A stretch of DNA of 64,000 nucleotides from Muricauda sp. MAR_2010_75. Lineage in GTDB: Bacteria > Bacteroidota > Bacteroidia > Flavobacteriales > Flavobacteriaceae. The DNA is taken from assembly GCF_000745185.1 (NCBI RefSeq), contig NZ_JQNJ01000001.1, positions 434,001-498,000 of the forward strand. The letters are read 5' to 3'. Under the pieces are notes generated by a model. That model worked only from the letters and a program-made list of their open reading frames with translations. It had not been told where the DNA came from and did not search any database. Below, piece by piece: positions 1-8,608 of the stretch. Position numbers and translations under genes: made by a program. Position 1 is the stretch's first letter; each line of letters begins with the position of its first letter.

Positions 1-132
1 TTGATCCAATTGCGCAACGAAGCACGGGCCAATAAGGATTTTGCCACTTCAGATAAGATTCGGGACGAGCTTACTGCTCTGGGAATTCAACTCAAAGATG
101 GTAAGGACGGAACTACGTTCAGTATAAATTAA
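1..132 (+). CDS. cysS: cysteine--tRNA ligase, C-terminal end (partial)
   Basis: Only the last 43 codons are in the window; the gene begins to the left. The visible stretch contains [17 protein letters not shown] followed by an [12 protein letters not shown] ending, which is the usual helical C-terminal tail of bacterial cysteinyl-tRNA synthetase (residues after the anticodon-binding DALR-like domain). The enzyme charges tRNA-Cys in the cytosol. It is followed after 19 bases by yidD on the same strand, so the two may share a transcript. The catalytic domain is not visible, so the call rests on the tail motif alone. Confidence 0.8.
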   Translation: MIQLRNEARANKDFATSDKIRDELTALGIQLKDGKDGTTFSIN

Positions 133-151
133 ACAGCATAATTGGGGAATT

Positions 152-379
152 ATGACATTAAAAAAGATTCTAATTGCCCCTTTTGTATTCTTGGTCAGAG
201 GGTACCAACTGCTTATCTCCCCTTATCTTCCGGCTACCTGCAGATATACCCCTACGTGCTCAGCCTATACTTTGGAAGCTTTAAAAAAGCATGGTCTTTT
301 TAAAGGAGGCTGGCTTTCCATAAAACGAATTGTAAGTTGTAATCCTTGGGGTGGTAGTGGGTATGATCCTGTGCCTTAA
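152..379 (+). CDS. yidD: membrane protein insertion efficiency factor YidD
   Basis: A 75-residue protein with the full YidD signature: an N-terminal amphipathic segment ([18 protein letters not shown]), three conserved cysteines at about residues 30, 36 and 63 ([11 protein letters not shown] and SCNPWGGSG), and the terminal GYDPVP. The family assists YidC-dependent insertion of inner-membrane proteins and acts at the cytoplasmic face of the membrane. Length is normal for the family. It sits between cysS and lgt, on the same strand as both. It is followed by about 140 bases holding short TCAAGTTCA-type tandem words and no gene. Confidence 0.93.
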   Translation: MTLKKILIAPFVFLVRGYQLLISPYLPATCRYTPTCSAYTLEALKKHGLFKGGWLSIKRIVSCNPWGGSGYDPVP

Positions 380-450
380 TAAGTTCAAGCACCAAGTGCA
401 AGAATCAAGTTCAGGCATAAGTTCAAAAAGGTTTCAAAAAGGTTAATAGT
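380..450. repeat. short imperfect AAGTTCAAG-type repeats
   Basis: The gap between yidD and lgt holds several near-copies of the word AAGTTCA (taagttcaagcacc, atcaagttcagg, ataagttcaaaa). The same words recur in the gaps at 24.6 and 25.6 kb next to TCATTTCGAC-type repeats, so this looks like part of the same dispersed intergenic repeat family. No coding potential is seen. Confidence 0.4.
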
Positions 451-518
451 GACCAAAAATTAAACAATCCAACTGCCCAACCGCACAAAGTAGTTATATT
501 AGTCCAAAATTTATATCG

Positions 519-1481
519 ATGTATTTCCTAGGCTTTAACTGGAACCCCGAAGGCACCCTATTCAAACTGGGTTTTATTCAGATAAAATACTACAATCTAC
601 TTTGGATTGCCGCTTTTGTAGTGGGCTGGTTTATTATGAAACGAATCTTCCAGAACGAGAAAAAGTCAATGGAAAAGTTGGACTCCCTCTTCATTTACAC
701 CGTGGTTTCCATTATGCTCGGGGCACGTTTGGGGCACGTTTTCTTTTACGACTGGGATTACTACAAAAACCATTTGGCAGAAATTTTGCTGCCCATCAGG
801 GAAAATGCCAATGAATCCTTGTTTGGCATCATAAACGGGTATGAATTTACCGGATTTACCGGATTGGCCAGCCACGGTGCTACCATTGCGGCTATTCTTG
901 GTGTTTGGCTGTATACCCGAAAATGGAAAGATATCAATATGCTTTGGTTGTTGGACCGCTTGGTGATCCCTTCGGCCATTGGAGCTTGTTTTGTTCGATT
1001 GGGAAACTTTTTTAATTCAGAAATCAATGGAAAAGTGGTGGACGAGTCCTTCTTTATGGCCACACGATTTATCAGGGATTCCGATGATATGCCTGCCTAT
1101 AAGGCTATGGGCTATACCAATGAACAAAGTGCCAATGCAGCCTACAAAGCCATTGAGCACAATCCGGATTTTGCCAATATTTTGGAGTCTATTCCTTTTC
1201 GGCACCCGGCACAGTTATATGAGGCCATTTGTTATGTTTTTGTCTTCATTGCCCTATACTTGTTGTATTGGAAAACGGATAAAAAAGACAAGACCGGTTA
1301 TCTTTTCGGCCTGTTTATGGTGCTCCTTTTTGTCGTTCGATTTATTGTGGAATTCTTCAAGAAAAGTCAAGGTGGGTTTGAGGAATCTTTGGGTCTCCTC
1401 TCCACTGGACAATGGTTGAGCATTCCCATGATCATTATTGGACTGTACTTCATGTTCAGGCCAATACAATCAAAAGCATAA
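519..1481 (+). CDS. lgt: prolipoprotein diacylglyceryl transferase
   Basis: This 320-residue polytopic inner-membrane enzyme transfers a diacylglyceryl group from phosphatidylglycerol to the lipobox cysteine of prelipoproteins. The Lgt signature is visible as FVRLGNFFNSEINGKV (about residues 160-175), with the upstream ASHGATI segment carrying the conserved histidine and a C-terminal RHPAQLYE segment (catalytic-face His and Arg). About seven hydrophobic segments are present, as expected. The protein is slightly longer than the E. coli enzyme because of an insertion after NGKVV. The next gene, a lipoprotein, starts 4 bases after the stop, so this is an operon. Confidence 0.96.
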   Translation: MYFLGFNWNPEGTLFKLGFIQIKYYNLLWIAAFVVGWFIMKRIFQNEKKSMEKLDSLFIYTVVSIMLGARLGHVFFYDWDYYKNHLAEILLPIRENANESLFGIINGYEFTGFTGLASHGATIAAILGVWLYTRKWKDINMLWLLDRLVIPSAIGACFVRLGNFFNSEINGKVVDESFFMATRFIRDSDDMPAYKAMGYTNEQSANAAYKAIEHNPDFANILESIPFRHPAQLYEAICYVFVFIALYLLYWKTDKKDKTGYLFGLFMVLLFVVRFIVEFFKKSQGGFEESLGLLSTGQWLSIPMIIIGLYFMFRPIQSKA

Positions 1482-1485
1482 TACC

Positions 1486-1968
1486 ATGCGAAACATTTTT
1501 CTTCTTGTTTCCGTTTCATTTTTTGTGTTGATTTCGTGCAAAACCGAATCAAAACGTGAAATCAAGACTGAGACCATTGCCTTCAAAAAAGAAGGTGACC
1601 TGTCTATTTTTAAAGTAGGTACGGATTCCATCGTATCAAATTTTGATATTGAAATTGCTGATACGGACTATGAAACCCAGACCGGCCTTATGTATCGGGC
1701 TTCCATGGAAGAAAATCAGGGTATGTTGTTTATTTTTCCAAAAGAGGCCATGCATTCCTTTTACATGAAAAATACAGAATTTCCGTTGGACATCATTTAT
1801 ATTGATGGCAACCAAAAAATTGCCAGCTTTCAGAAGAATGCCCAACCGTACAATGAAAGTAGCCTACCTTCAAAAGTTCCTGTCCAATACGTCCTCGAGG
1901 TCAATGCCGGGGTATCTGACCAATTGGGGCTTCAGGTGGGCGATAGTATTTCCTTTACCCGAAACTAG
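1486..1968 (+). CDS. DUF192 family lipoprotein
   Basis: A 160-residue protein. I chose the ATG at 1486 because it gives a clean lipoprotein signal (MRNIFLLVSVSFFVLISC, lipobox LISC at residue 18), whereas an upstream start inside lgt would bury it. The mature part has the DUF192 core: an ADTDYETQTGLMYRASMEENQGMLF-like segment, then the HSFYMKNTEFPLDIIYID segment and a C-terminal VQYVLEVNAG. DUF192 proteins are small all-beta proteins of unknown activity found in many bacteria and archaea. The gene is 4 bases from lgt and abuts the next gene directly, so lgt, DUF192 and GNAT form one transcript. Confidence 0.88.
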   Translation: MRNIFLLVSVSFFVLISCKTESKREIKTETIAFKKEGDLSIFKVGTDSIVSNFDIEIADTDYETQTGLMYRASMEENQGMLFIFPKEAMHSFYMKNTEFPLDIIYIDGNQKIASFQKNAQPYNESSLPSKVPVQYVLEVNAGVSDQLGLQVGDSISFTRN

Positions 1969-2493
1969 ATGCCAAAATATCTATTGGAAAACCAAAGTTC
2001 GGAACGTTTGCTGTTCCGAAAGATATCATCTTCGGATTTTGAGGATTGGCTCCCCTTTTACCATAACCCCAAATCAACCCAATTTTGGGAAGGGCTCCCC
2101 TCCGACCCTGTTGAAGCGTGCCAAATCCAATTTAACCGAATCTTTGAACGCTACGAGAACGATTTGGGCGGCATGAACGCCTTGATTTTGAAAGAAACAA
2201 ATGAGCTGGTTGGCATTTGTGGCCTTTTGGTGCAGGTGGTTGATGATGTGGAAGAGCTGGAAATAGGCTACTCGGTGTTACCTAAATTTTGGCTTCAGGG
2301 TTTTGCCATTGAAGCCGCCCAAAAATGCAAGGATTTTGCCTTTGCCAATGACTTTTCAGATTCCTTGATCTCCATTGTCCATGTGGACAATGTTCCCTCC
2401 CAAAAAGTGGCTTTAAAAAATGGGATGCATTTGGATAAAACCACTACGTACAAGGATAATCCCGTCCATATTTTTAGAGTTACCAAAGGATAA
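1969..2493 (+). CDS. GNAT family N-acetyltransferase (RimJ/RimL type)
   Basis: A 174-residue cytosolic acetyltransferase of the RimJ/RimL (Acetyltransf_3) subtype. Features are an N-terminal SERLLFRKISSSDFEDWLPFY segment, the beta-strand pair with NELVGICGLLVQ, the YSVLPKFWLQGFAIEAA acetyl-CoA binding region, and HVDNVPSQKVALKNGM near the end, all typical of the fold. The substrate cannot be read from sequence; family members modify ribosomal protein N-termini, spermidine or other amines. The start codon follows the DUF192 stop with no gap, so translation is probably coupled. Confidence 0.88.
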   Translation: MPKYLLENQSSERLLFRKISSSDFEDWLPFYHNPKSTQFWEGLPSDPVEACQIQFNRIFERYENDLGGMNALILKETNELVGICGLLVQVVDDVEELEIGYSVLPKFWLQGFAIEAAQKCKDFAFANDFSDSLISIVHVDNVPSQKVALKNGMHLDKTTTYKDNPVHIFRVTKG

Positions 2494-2522
2494 TCGTAAT
2501 TTTGAGGGAGATTTCTCTTCGC

Positions 2523-3773
2523 ATGAGCCAACCGAAAAACTACGCAATTCTTACCAACAACACATCGCGGACCAAGGAATTGGTCGCCAAATTGCTGGGC
2601 AACACCGCCATAAACCAACTGGAGTCCCTAAAAAATATGAGAGGGCTTCTTTTTTCCAGATCTGAAATAGAGCGGTTTATGGATGAGGAAGAGCGTCACG
2701 ATATTAAAATCCTGACTAAGGACACCGACCAATCCTTAAAAACAATGAGCAGTGGTGAACAGAAAAAAGCCCTGTTGAGCCATTTGTTGAAGCAAGAACC
2801 TGATTTTTTGGTGCTCGTCAACCCGTTTGATAATTTGGATGTGGACACACAGGCCAATTTAAAGGAACGGTTGTGCACCATTTCAACTTCAAGGACTTTG
2901 GTACAATTGGTCAGCCGATTGGTTGACATTCTTCCTGTAACCACCGATTTTTTCTCGCTGAATGGTAGTGAATTGGAAAAATATCCGTCCCCAGAGGCTT
3001 TTTGGGAAGCAAACAAACGGAATGCACATCAATTTACGGGAACAATCCCCGCTCCCATCAATCCCATTAAAGTAGAAAATACTGAATTGGTCAATTTCAC
3101 CAATGTTTCCGTGAGTTTTGATGGTCGTCAAGTCTTGAAGAACATCAATTGGTCTGTAAAGCGGGGCGAGTTTTGGCAATTGATTGGCCCCAACGGTAGT
3201 GGAAAAACCACAATGTTGTCCATGATCACGGGGGATAGCCATAAAGGTTATGGACAAAACCTGACCTTATTTGGTCAAAAGAAAGGCAGTGGTGAAAGCG
3301 TATGGGACCTAAAGCAAAAGATTGGCTACTTTACCCCTTCGGTGACCGATAAGTTTAGAGGATACCACAGTTTGGAGAACATGATCATATCGGGCCTACA
3401 TGATTCCATTGGTTTGTACGTTCTCCCAACCGAAACGGAAAAACGACTTGCCGGACAATGGTTAAAATTATTGGGACTTTACGATAAACGAGATACACAT
3501 TTCCGTGAGCTTACCCCAGGTGAAAAACGATTGGTCATGACCTCCAGGGCCATGGTGAAACATCCTCCACTTCTTATTTTGGACGAACCCACCGCTGGTC
3601 TGGATGATAAAAGCGCAGCTTTGTTCGTAGCCTTGGTGAACAAAATTGCAAAGGAAAGTGATTCGGCCATCTTATTTGTTTCCCACAGAAAGGAACCTTA
3701 TCTTGATCCCCAATTTATTTTTGAACTTCTTCCTTCACCCGAAGGGTCTGTTGGCAAACAAACTTCGCATTGA
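2523..3773 (+). CDS. ModF-like tandem ABC ATPase with a degenerate N-terminal half
   Basis: A 416-residue cytosolic protein with two ABC-type halves. The C-terminal half is complete: Walker A GPNGSGKTT (about residues 222-230), a signature-like LTPGEKRLVM (about 330) and Walker B LLILDEPTAGLDD (about 350). The N-terminal half retains a signature-like SSGEQKKALL (about 75) and a Walker-B-like strand ending NPFDNLD (about 95), but has no Walker A and lacks the Walker B Asp-Glu pair, so it should not hydrolyse ATP. The arrangement resembles ModF/PhrA-type proteins; no permease is adjacent and its role is unknown. I prefer the ATG at 2523 over an upstream TTG at 2502. Confidence 0.85.
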   Translation: MSQPKNYAILTNNTSRTKELVAKLLGNTAINQLESLKNMRGLLFSRSEIERFMDEEERHDIKILTKDTDQSLKTMSSGEQKKALLSHLLKQEPDFLVLVNPFDNLDVDTQANLKERLCTISTSRTLVQLVSRLVDILPVTTDFFSLNGSELEKYPSPEAFWEANKRNAHQFTGTIPAPINPIKVENTELVNFTNVSVSFDGRQVLKNINWSVKRGEFWQLIGPNGSGKTTMLSMITGDSHKGYGQNLTLFGQKKGSGESVWDLKQKIGYFTPSVTDKFRGYHSLENMIISGLHDSIGLYVLPTETEKRLAGQWLKLLGLYDKRDTHFRELTPGEKRLVMTSRAMVKHPPLLILDEPTAGLDDKSAALFVALVNKIAKESDSAILFVSHRKEPYLDPQFIFELLPSPEGSVGKQTSH

Positions 3774-3853
3774 CCACCTTCTCCAATCCTTGCTGTAAGG
3801 TTCGTATTATTTTTTTTATCTTATAAAGATTTCAAAAACTAACCTTCCTTCCC

Positions 3854-5317
3854 ATGCAAAAAATCAATGTAAAGCCAGGGGCCAAAATAGAAGATTATAA
3901 GGCCTATGGCTCTCTCTATTCTTCCGTTCTGGACTTCTTGGAACAGGCCAAGAAACCAACCAAAACCCTTAAAGGAACAACTGTTTGGATGATCAACTCT
4001 ACGGCAATTGGCGGTGGGGTTGCCGAAATGCTCCCAAGTCAAATGCGGATTCTGAGAGAACTCGGTGTCTCTATAGAATGGTTGGTCATTGAGGCAAAGG
4101 AGAAGGCCTTTTTTGATATCACCAAGCGTATCCACAATGCCATTCATGGCAGTGGTGATGGCATTTTTACTGAGAAAGACCGTACAATATTTGAAGAAGT
4201 GAACCGTCAGAACCTTTCAAAGGCACTGGAACTTATCAATGAAGGTGATATTGTGGTGGTACACGACCCCCAGCCCATGCCCTTGGCCGCCATGATCAAA
4301 AAAGAAAAAAAAGTTTCCATTATTTGGCGTTGCCATATTGGTCTAGAGGAAGATACCGAAGTAACCGATGCGGTCTGGAATTTTTTAAAACCGTACACCA
4401 ATGACTACGATCATTTTATCTTTAGTTTGCCTTCATACGTGCCCAAAGGGCTAAAAAAGAAAACTACCATTATCCCTCCTGCCATAGACCCTTTAAGCCA
4501 TAAGAATAGAGAGTTGCAATTGCACAAATGCATCGGGATTCTTTACCAATCCGGGGTTTTGGATGACCACAAGGCCATGTTGTACCACCGATATGAGCAC
4601 AAAGTACGGAAAGTTATGCCCGATGGCACTTTTGATTTTCTGGATGCTGATGAAAACCTAGATCTAATCTATCGGCCCATTGTCACAGAAATATCGCGTT
4701 GGGACCGCCTTAAAGGTTTTAAGGAACTTATGCAGGCCTTCATTAAAATGAAACAGGATAACCGAAAAAATGGGGATCCCAAGAGTTTGGAATATAAACG
4801 CATTGAAATGACCCTTTTGGTCATGGCTGGACCAGATCCTGCATTTGTTTCGGACGATCCAGAAGGTGAAGCGGTATTGAAGGAACTTACAGAGGCCTAT
4901 AAAGCTGTAGATGATGATATGAAAAATGATATTGCCATCCTACTTCTACCCCTGGACAATCCTAAAGAAAATGCACTGATCGTAAATGCTCTACAAAGGA
5001 CTTCCAGTATCATTGTTCAGAATTCCATCCAAGAAGGGTTCGGACTTACGGCAACAGAGGCCATGTGGAAGCGAAAACCCGTTTTGGTGTCAGGTGCTGC
5101 TGGGCTTAAGTTGCAGGTAGAGCACAATAAAACTGGGATGATCAATGAAGATCCTACTGATATTGAAAGTCTGACCAAAACACTCACCTTTATGCTCAAT
5201 CACCCAAAAGACAGGGACAAATGGGGGTTTAATGGGCAGTTAAGGGTCATACAAAACTTCACCCTTTTTAGCCAATTGATTTCATGGTTGGAAGTATTGT
5301 CCCTTAACAAAAAATAG
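3854..5317 (+). CDS. TreT-like trehalose synthase / GT4 glycosyltransferase
   Basis: A 487-residue GT-B fold retaining glycosyltransferase. The N-terminal half has the TreT-type opening VWMINSTAIGGGVAEML, then VVVHDPQPMPLA and IIWRCHIGL. The C-terminal Rossmann half has EISRWDRLKG and the nucleotide-sugar E-x7-E motif in QEGFGLTATEA (about residues 393-401). Archaeal and bacterial TreT enzymes make trehalose from NDP-glucose and glucose; glucosylglycerate-type phosphorylase/synthase homologs look similar, so the exact sugar product is not certain. It is a stand-alone gene ending in a strong bidirectional terminator. Confidence 0.82.
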   Translation: MQKINVKPGAKIEDYKAYGSLYSSVLDFLEQAKKPTKTLKGTTVWMINSTAIGGGVAEMLPSQMRILRELGVSIEWLVIEAKEKAFFDITKRIHNAIHGSGDGIFTEKDRTIFEEVNRQNLSKALELINEGDIVVVHDPQPMPLAAMIKKEKKVSIIWRCHIGLEEDTEVTDAVWNFLKPYTNDYDHFIFSLPSYVPKGLKKKTTIIPPAIDPLSHKNRELQLHKCIGILYQSGVLDDHKAMLYHRYEHKVRKVMPDGTFDFLDADENLDLIYRPIVTEISRWDRLKGFKELMQAFIKMKQDNRKNGDPKSLEYKRIEMTLLVMAGPDPAFVSDDPEGEAVLKELTEAYKAVDDDMKNDIAILLLPLDNPKENALIVNALQRTSSIIVQNSIQEGFGLTATEAMWKRKPVLVSGAAGLKLQVEHNKTGMINEDPTDIESLTKTLTFMLNHPKDRDKWGFNGQLRVIQNFTLFSQLISWLEVLSLNKK

Positions 5318-5340
5318 TGCTGTTTGATTCCAAAAAATAA

Positions 5341-5370
5341 AAGGCCGTTCTATTAGGAAAGAACGGCCTT
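5341..5370. terminator. bidirectional intrinsic terminator
   Basis: A perfect 10-bp stem (AAGGCCGTTC / GAACGGCCTT) with a 10-base loop. It is preceded by an A-rich run and followed by TT on the plus strand, so it can end both the converging glycosyltransferase (plus) and secDF (minus) transcripts. Confidence 0.88.
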
Positions 5371-5394
5371 TTAAGGTGTAATCCAAAACTATTG

Positions 5395-8364
5395 CTATGC
5401 TTTATCAGCAGGAGCAACTTTCTTTTTTAATGAATCGAACATGACGGGCGTTGCAATGAATACCGAAGAATAGGTACCCACAATAACACCTACGATCATA
5501 GCGAACATAAATCCTCTTAAGCTTTCACCTCCGAATACGAAGATGGCCAACAGTACGATCAAAGTGGTCAATGACGTATTCAACGTACGGCTCAAGGTGC
5601 TGTTCAAGGCTTCATTGATATTTTCACCGGCCTTCCAACCTTTCAGTCCAACAATCTCGCGAATACGGTCAAACACCACTACGGTATCGTTCAAGGAATA
5701 CCCAATTACCGTAAGGATTGCCGCAATAAAAGCTTGGTCAATCTCCATATTAAATGGCATGATGCTTCCGGTAAGGGAGAAAATTCCCAAAACTACCATT
5801 ACATCGTGGAAAACCGCAACAACGGCCCCCAAAGAGAACTGCCATTTTCTAAATCGCAATAAGATATAAAGGAACACAACCGCCAAAGACCCCAAAATGG
5901 CCAAAAAGGCGTTCTTTTTAATGTCATCGGCAATGGTTGGTCCAACCTTTACCGATTGCAATATTCCTATTGATTTTTCAGAGGCTCCTACGGTGAAATC
6001 ATCAAAAGAGGTGCCATCTGGCAAATATTTTTGCAGTGATGTATAAAGTTTGTTTTGAATTTCGGTATCGACTTCAATACCTTCTTCATCCACTTTATAA
6101 GGTGTAGTCACTTTTATCTGATTGGCATCACCAAACGTTTTTACATTGGTACCACTACCAAATACCTCGTTCAGCTCCGTGGCAATTTCAGAAGGGCTCA
6201 CCGCTTTCTCAAAACGAATTTGGTACGAACGTCCTCCGATAAAATCCACTCCTTGATTAAGACCAGTCGTAACCAAAGAAAAAATACTTACAGCCACTAA
6301 AATTCCAGAAACCACATAAGCAATCCTACGCTTCACCAAGAAATCAATGTTCATTTTACTGAACAAGTTTTTAGTGATTCCAGTAGAGAAATCCAATCGT
6401 CTGCCTTTTTTGGCTGAGTACGCATCGACCATTAAACGGGTCACAAAAATAGCTGTGAACAGCGATGTCACGATACCAATCAATAAGGTTGTGGCAAATC
6501 CTTTAATGGGGCCAGAACCAAAGATGAACAGTATAATCGCGGTCAAACCTGTGGTAATGTTGGCATCCAAGATGGAAGACAAAGCGTTACCAAAACCATC
6601 GGCAATGGCTTGTGCCTTTCCTTTACCACGAGCCAATTCTTCTTTTACTCGTTCAAAAATAAGTACGTTGGCATCCACCGACATTCCTATGGTCAAAACG
6701 ATACCGGCAATACCGGGAAGTGTCAATACCGCTCCCAAACTGGTCAACACTCCAAAAATCAACAGGATGTTGAACACCAAGGCAATATCGGCAAAAATAC
6801 CGGCCTTACCGTAGTAGAAGATCATCCATACCAATACAAATAGCATGGCAATGACGAAGGACATAAACCCACTGTCAATAGCCTCTTGACCCAAAGATGG
6901 TCCCACTACTTCAGATTGAATGATTTCTGCAGATGCCGGTAATTTACCAGCGCGCAATACATTGGCAATATCTTTGGTTTCGTTTACGGTAAAGGTTCCC
7001 GTAATTTCGGAACGTCCACCTGAAATTGGACCTGAAGAAACCCCAGGTGCAGTGTATACTTTGTTGTCCAATACAATGGCAATACCGGTCTGGTTGTTGT
7101 AGGCATCCCCTGTCAGTTCCTCCCATTCTTTGGCACCACGGGTGTTCATGGTCATATTCACCGACGGTTTGTTGAACTGATCAAAAGTGTCCTGTGCATC
7201 GGAAACTACATCACCACTGATTCGTGGAGTTCCATCCCTATTGGATTTTAGGGCATACAATTCAACAACTTCAGAATCTTGAGAAGGCCTTTCCCATAAA
7301 AATTTGGTGAACTGTACATCATTGGGCAACAACCGCTTAATCTCGGGCATTCTTAAATACCCGCCAATTTCAGCCGTATCGGTCACCATCGCCCGGGCAA
7401 TGGCGTGACTTCCGGGGTCTGCTGGAATCAATTTTCCCAACAATGGATTGGTCTGGGGAGCCATATCCAAAGAATCCTGTGCTACATCAGATAACAAGGA
7501 ATCTATTTCAGATTCTGGTTTGGAAAGCTCATCTTGATTAGACTCGACTGGTTCCAAAATTTCTTTCAACCTTTCATTGGCGTTTACAAAAAACGTTCCC
7601 AAGCTTTGGTTGCCTTGGGTATAGGTTTCCCAAAATTCCAATTGGGCGGTGCTGGACAACAATTCCTGAGCTCTGGCAATATCCCTTGCGCCTGGAAGCT
7701 CTACCAAAATACGACCAGAATTTCCTTCTCGCTGAATGTTGGGCTGGGTCACCCCAAAACCATCAATACGTTCACGAAGTACCTCAAATGCAGAAACAAT
7801 GGATTCATCAATCTTTCTTCTGATGACGGGTTTAACCTCATCATCCGTCATTTGAAAATTGATGTCATCACTCAATCCTTTGTTGGCAAAGATATCGGGA
7901 GAAGCCAATTTGGTATCTCCTTTAATATTGTCAAACGCTTCAAAGAACAGCTCCAAATAGGTAGCATCACTACTTTTGGAGGCATTATCGGCATCTGCCA
8001 ATGCTTTGTTGAAAACGGGGTTTTTGGTATTGTTGGCCAATCCTTTTAAAATATCCTTTACGGAAATCTGTAGGGTAACATTGATTCCCCCTTTAAGGTC
8101 AAGACCTTTGTTCAACTCTTTTGTCTTGGCATCTTCATAGCTGGTAAAACCTAAAACGGAATTATCGCTGATGGAATCTAAATACGATGCCTCTAAAGCT
8201 TCACGCTTAGCCACATAATCTTCCTCTGCCTCCGAAATTTGGCTAACTGCGTAAGCCTCAGCATCCTTTTCCAACTTACTTGTTATGAAAGTAAAGGATA
8301 GCTGATAGATACTCACCAAGCCAAAAAGGATAGCGAAAAGCCTTATTAGTCCTTTATTTTGCAT
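5395..8364 (-). CDS. secDF: protein translocase subunit SecDF (fused)
   Basis: A 989-residue fusion of SecD and SecF, the proton-driven accessory subunit of the Sec translocon that pulls exported proteins across the inner membrane. SecD part: one N-terminal membrane helix, the LNKGLDLKGGINVTL motif, a large periplasmic P1 region (about residues 90-480), then a membrane block containing DANVLIFERVKEE. SecF part: second half with GVDFIGGRSYQIRF and the repeated DTVVVFDRIREI motif in its membrane block. Fused SecDF is usual in Bacteroidota. It is a monocistronic gene with a well-formed promoter upstream and a terminator downstream. Confidence 0.96.
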   Translation of the reverse strand: MQNKGLIRLFAILFGLVSIYQLSFTFITSKLEKDAEAYAVSQISEAEEDYVAKREALEASYLDSISDNSVLGFTSYEDAKTKELNKGLDLKGGINVTLQISVKDILKGLANNTKNPVFNKALADADNASKSSDATYLELFFEAFDNIKGDTKLASPDIFANKGLSDDINFQMTDDEVKPVIRRKIDESIVSAFEVLRERIDGFGVTQPNIQREGNSGRILVELPGARDIARAQELLSSTAQLEFWETYTQGNQSLGTFFVNANERLKEILEPVESNQDELSKPESEIDSLLSDVAQDSLDMAPQTNPLLGKLIPADPGSHAIARAMVTDTAEIGGYLRMPEIKRLLPNDVQFTKFLWERPSQDSEVVELYALKSNRDGTPRISGDVVSDAQDTFDQFNKPSVNMTMNTRGAKEWEELTGDAYNNQTGIAIVLDNKVYTAPGVSSGPISGGRSEITGTFTVNETKDIANVLRAGKLPASAEIIQSEVVGPSLGQEAIDSGFMSFVIAMLFVLVWMIFYYGKAGIFADIALVFNILLIFGVLTSLGAVLTLPGIAGIVLTIGMSVDANVLIFERVKEELARGKGKAQAIADGFGNALSSILDANITTGLTAIILFIFGSGPIKGFATTLLIGIVTSLFTAIFVTRLMVDAYSAKKGRRLDFSTGITKNLFSKMNIDFLVKRRIAYVVSGILVAVSIFSLVTTGLNQGVDFIGGRSYQIRFEKAVSPSEIATELNEVFGSGTNVKTFGDANQIKVTTPYKVDEEGIEVDTEIQNKLYTSLQKYLPDGTSFDDFTVGASEKSIGILQSVKVGPTIADDIKKNAFLAILGSLAVVFLYILLRFRKWQFSLGAVVAVFHDVMVVLGIFSLTGSIMPFNMEIDQAFIAAILTVIGYSLNDTVVVFDRIREIVGLKGWKAGENINEALNSTLSRTLNTSLTTLIVLLAIFVFGGESLRGFMFAMIVGVIVGTYSSVFIATPVMFDSLKKKVAPADKA

Positions 8365-8402
8365 TGATTATTAAATTTTTAGAAGTTTTCTTAAACAGCG
8401 TG

Positions 8403-8433
8403 CAAATATATCATTTCCCATAAGATTTGCCAA
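8403..8433 (-). promoter_or_regulatory. promoter of secDF, TTG-N20-TATATTTG
   Basis: On the minus strand a perfect Bacteroidota -7 element TATATTTG (8403-8410) is preceded by exactly 20 bases and a TTG (-33 element, 8431-8433). The predicted start lies about 30 bases upstream of the secDF ATG. Confidence 0.7.
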
Positions 8434-8486
8434 TAGAAATTGATGTAATTGCAATTTGATCCCATGGTCATGCCCAAAAATAAAAT

Positions 8487-8584
8487 TGCCATTTCGAACC
8501 AAGGGGCAAAAAATCTCCAATTGTATTATGGGATTTCTCGCTTTTCCCTCAACTTTACTCAGGGTCCCAGCTCGAAATGACAAT
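8487..8584. repeat. dispersed intergenic repeat with inverted CATTTCGA/TCGAAATG ends
   Basis: The gap between mdh and secDF holds a ~95-base element bounded by inverted ends (CCATTTCGA near 8490 and TCGAAATGA near 8573-8582). Inside it is the degenerate word TTTACTCAGGGTCCC, resembling the TTCGACTTCGCTCAGG words at 38.1 kb. No credible gene is present; short open frames here are translations of the repeat. Confidence 0.5.
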
Positions 8585-8608
8585 TCCTATTAATGTGGTT
8601 CGTTGCTA

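Noticed and set aside
8371..8583. 70-residue minus-strand frame upstream of secDF
   Set aside because: It lies across the dispersed repeat and the secDF promoter; the translation (MSFRAGTLSKVEGKARN...) is that of the repeat.
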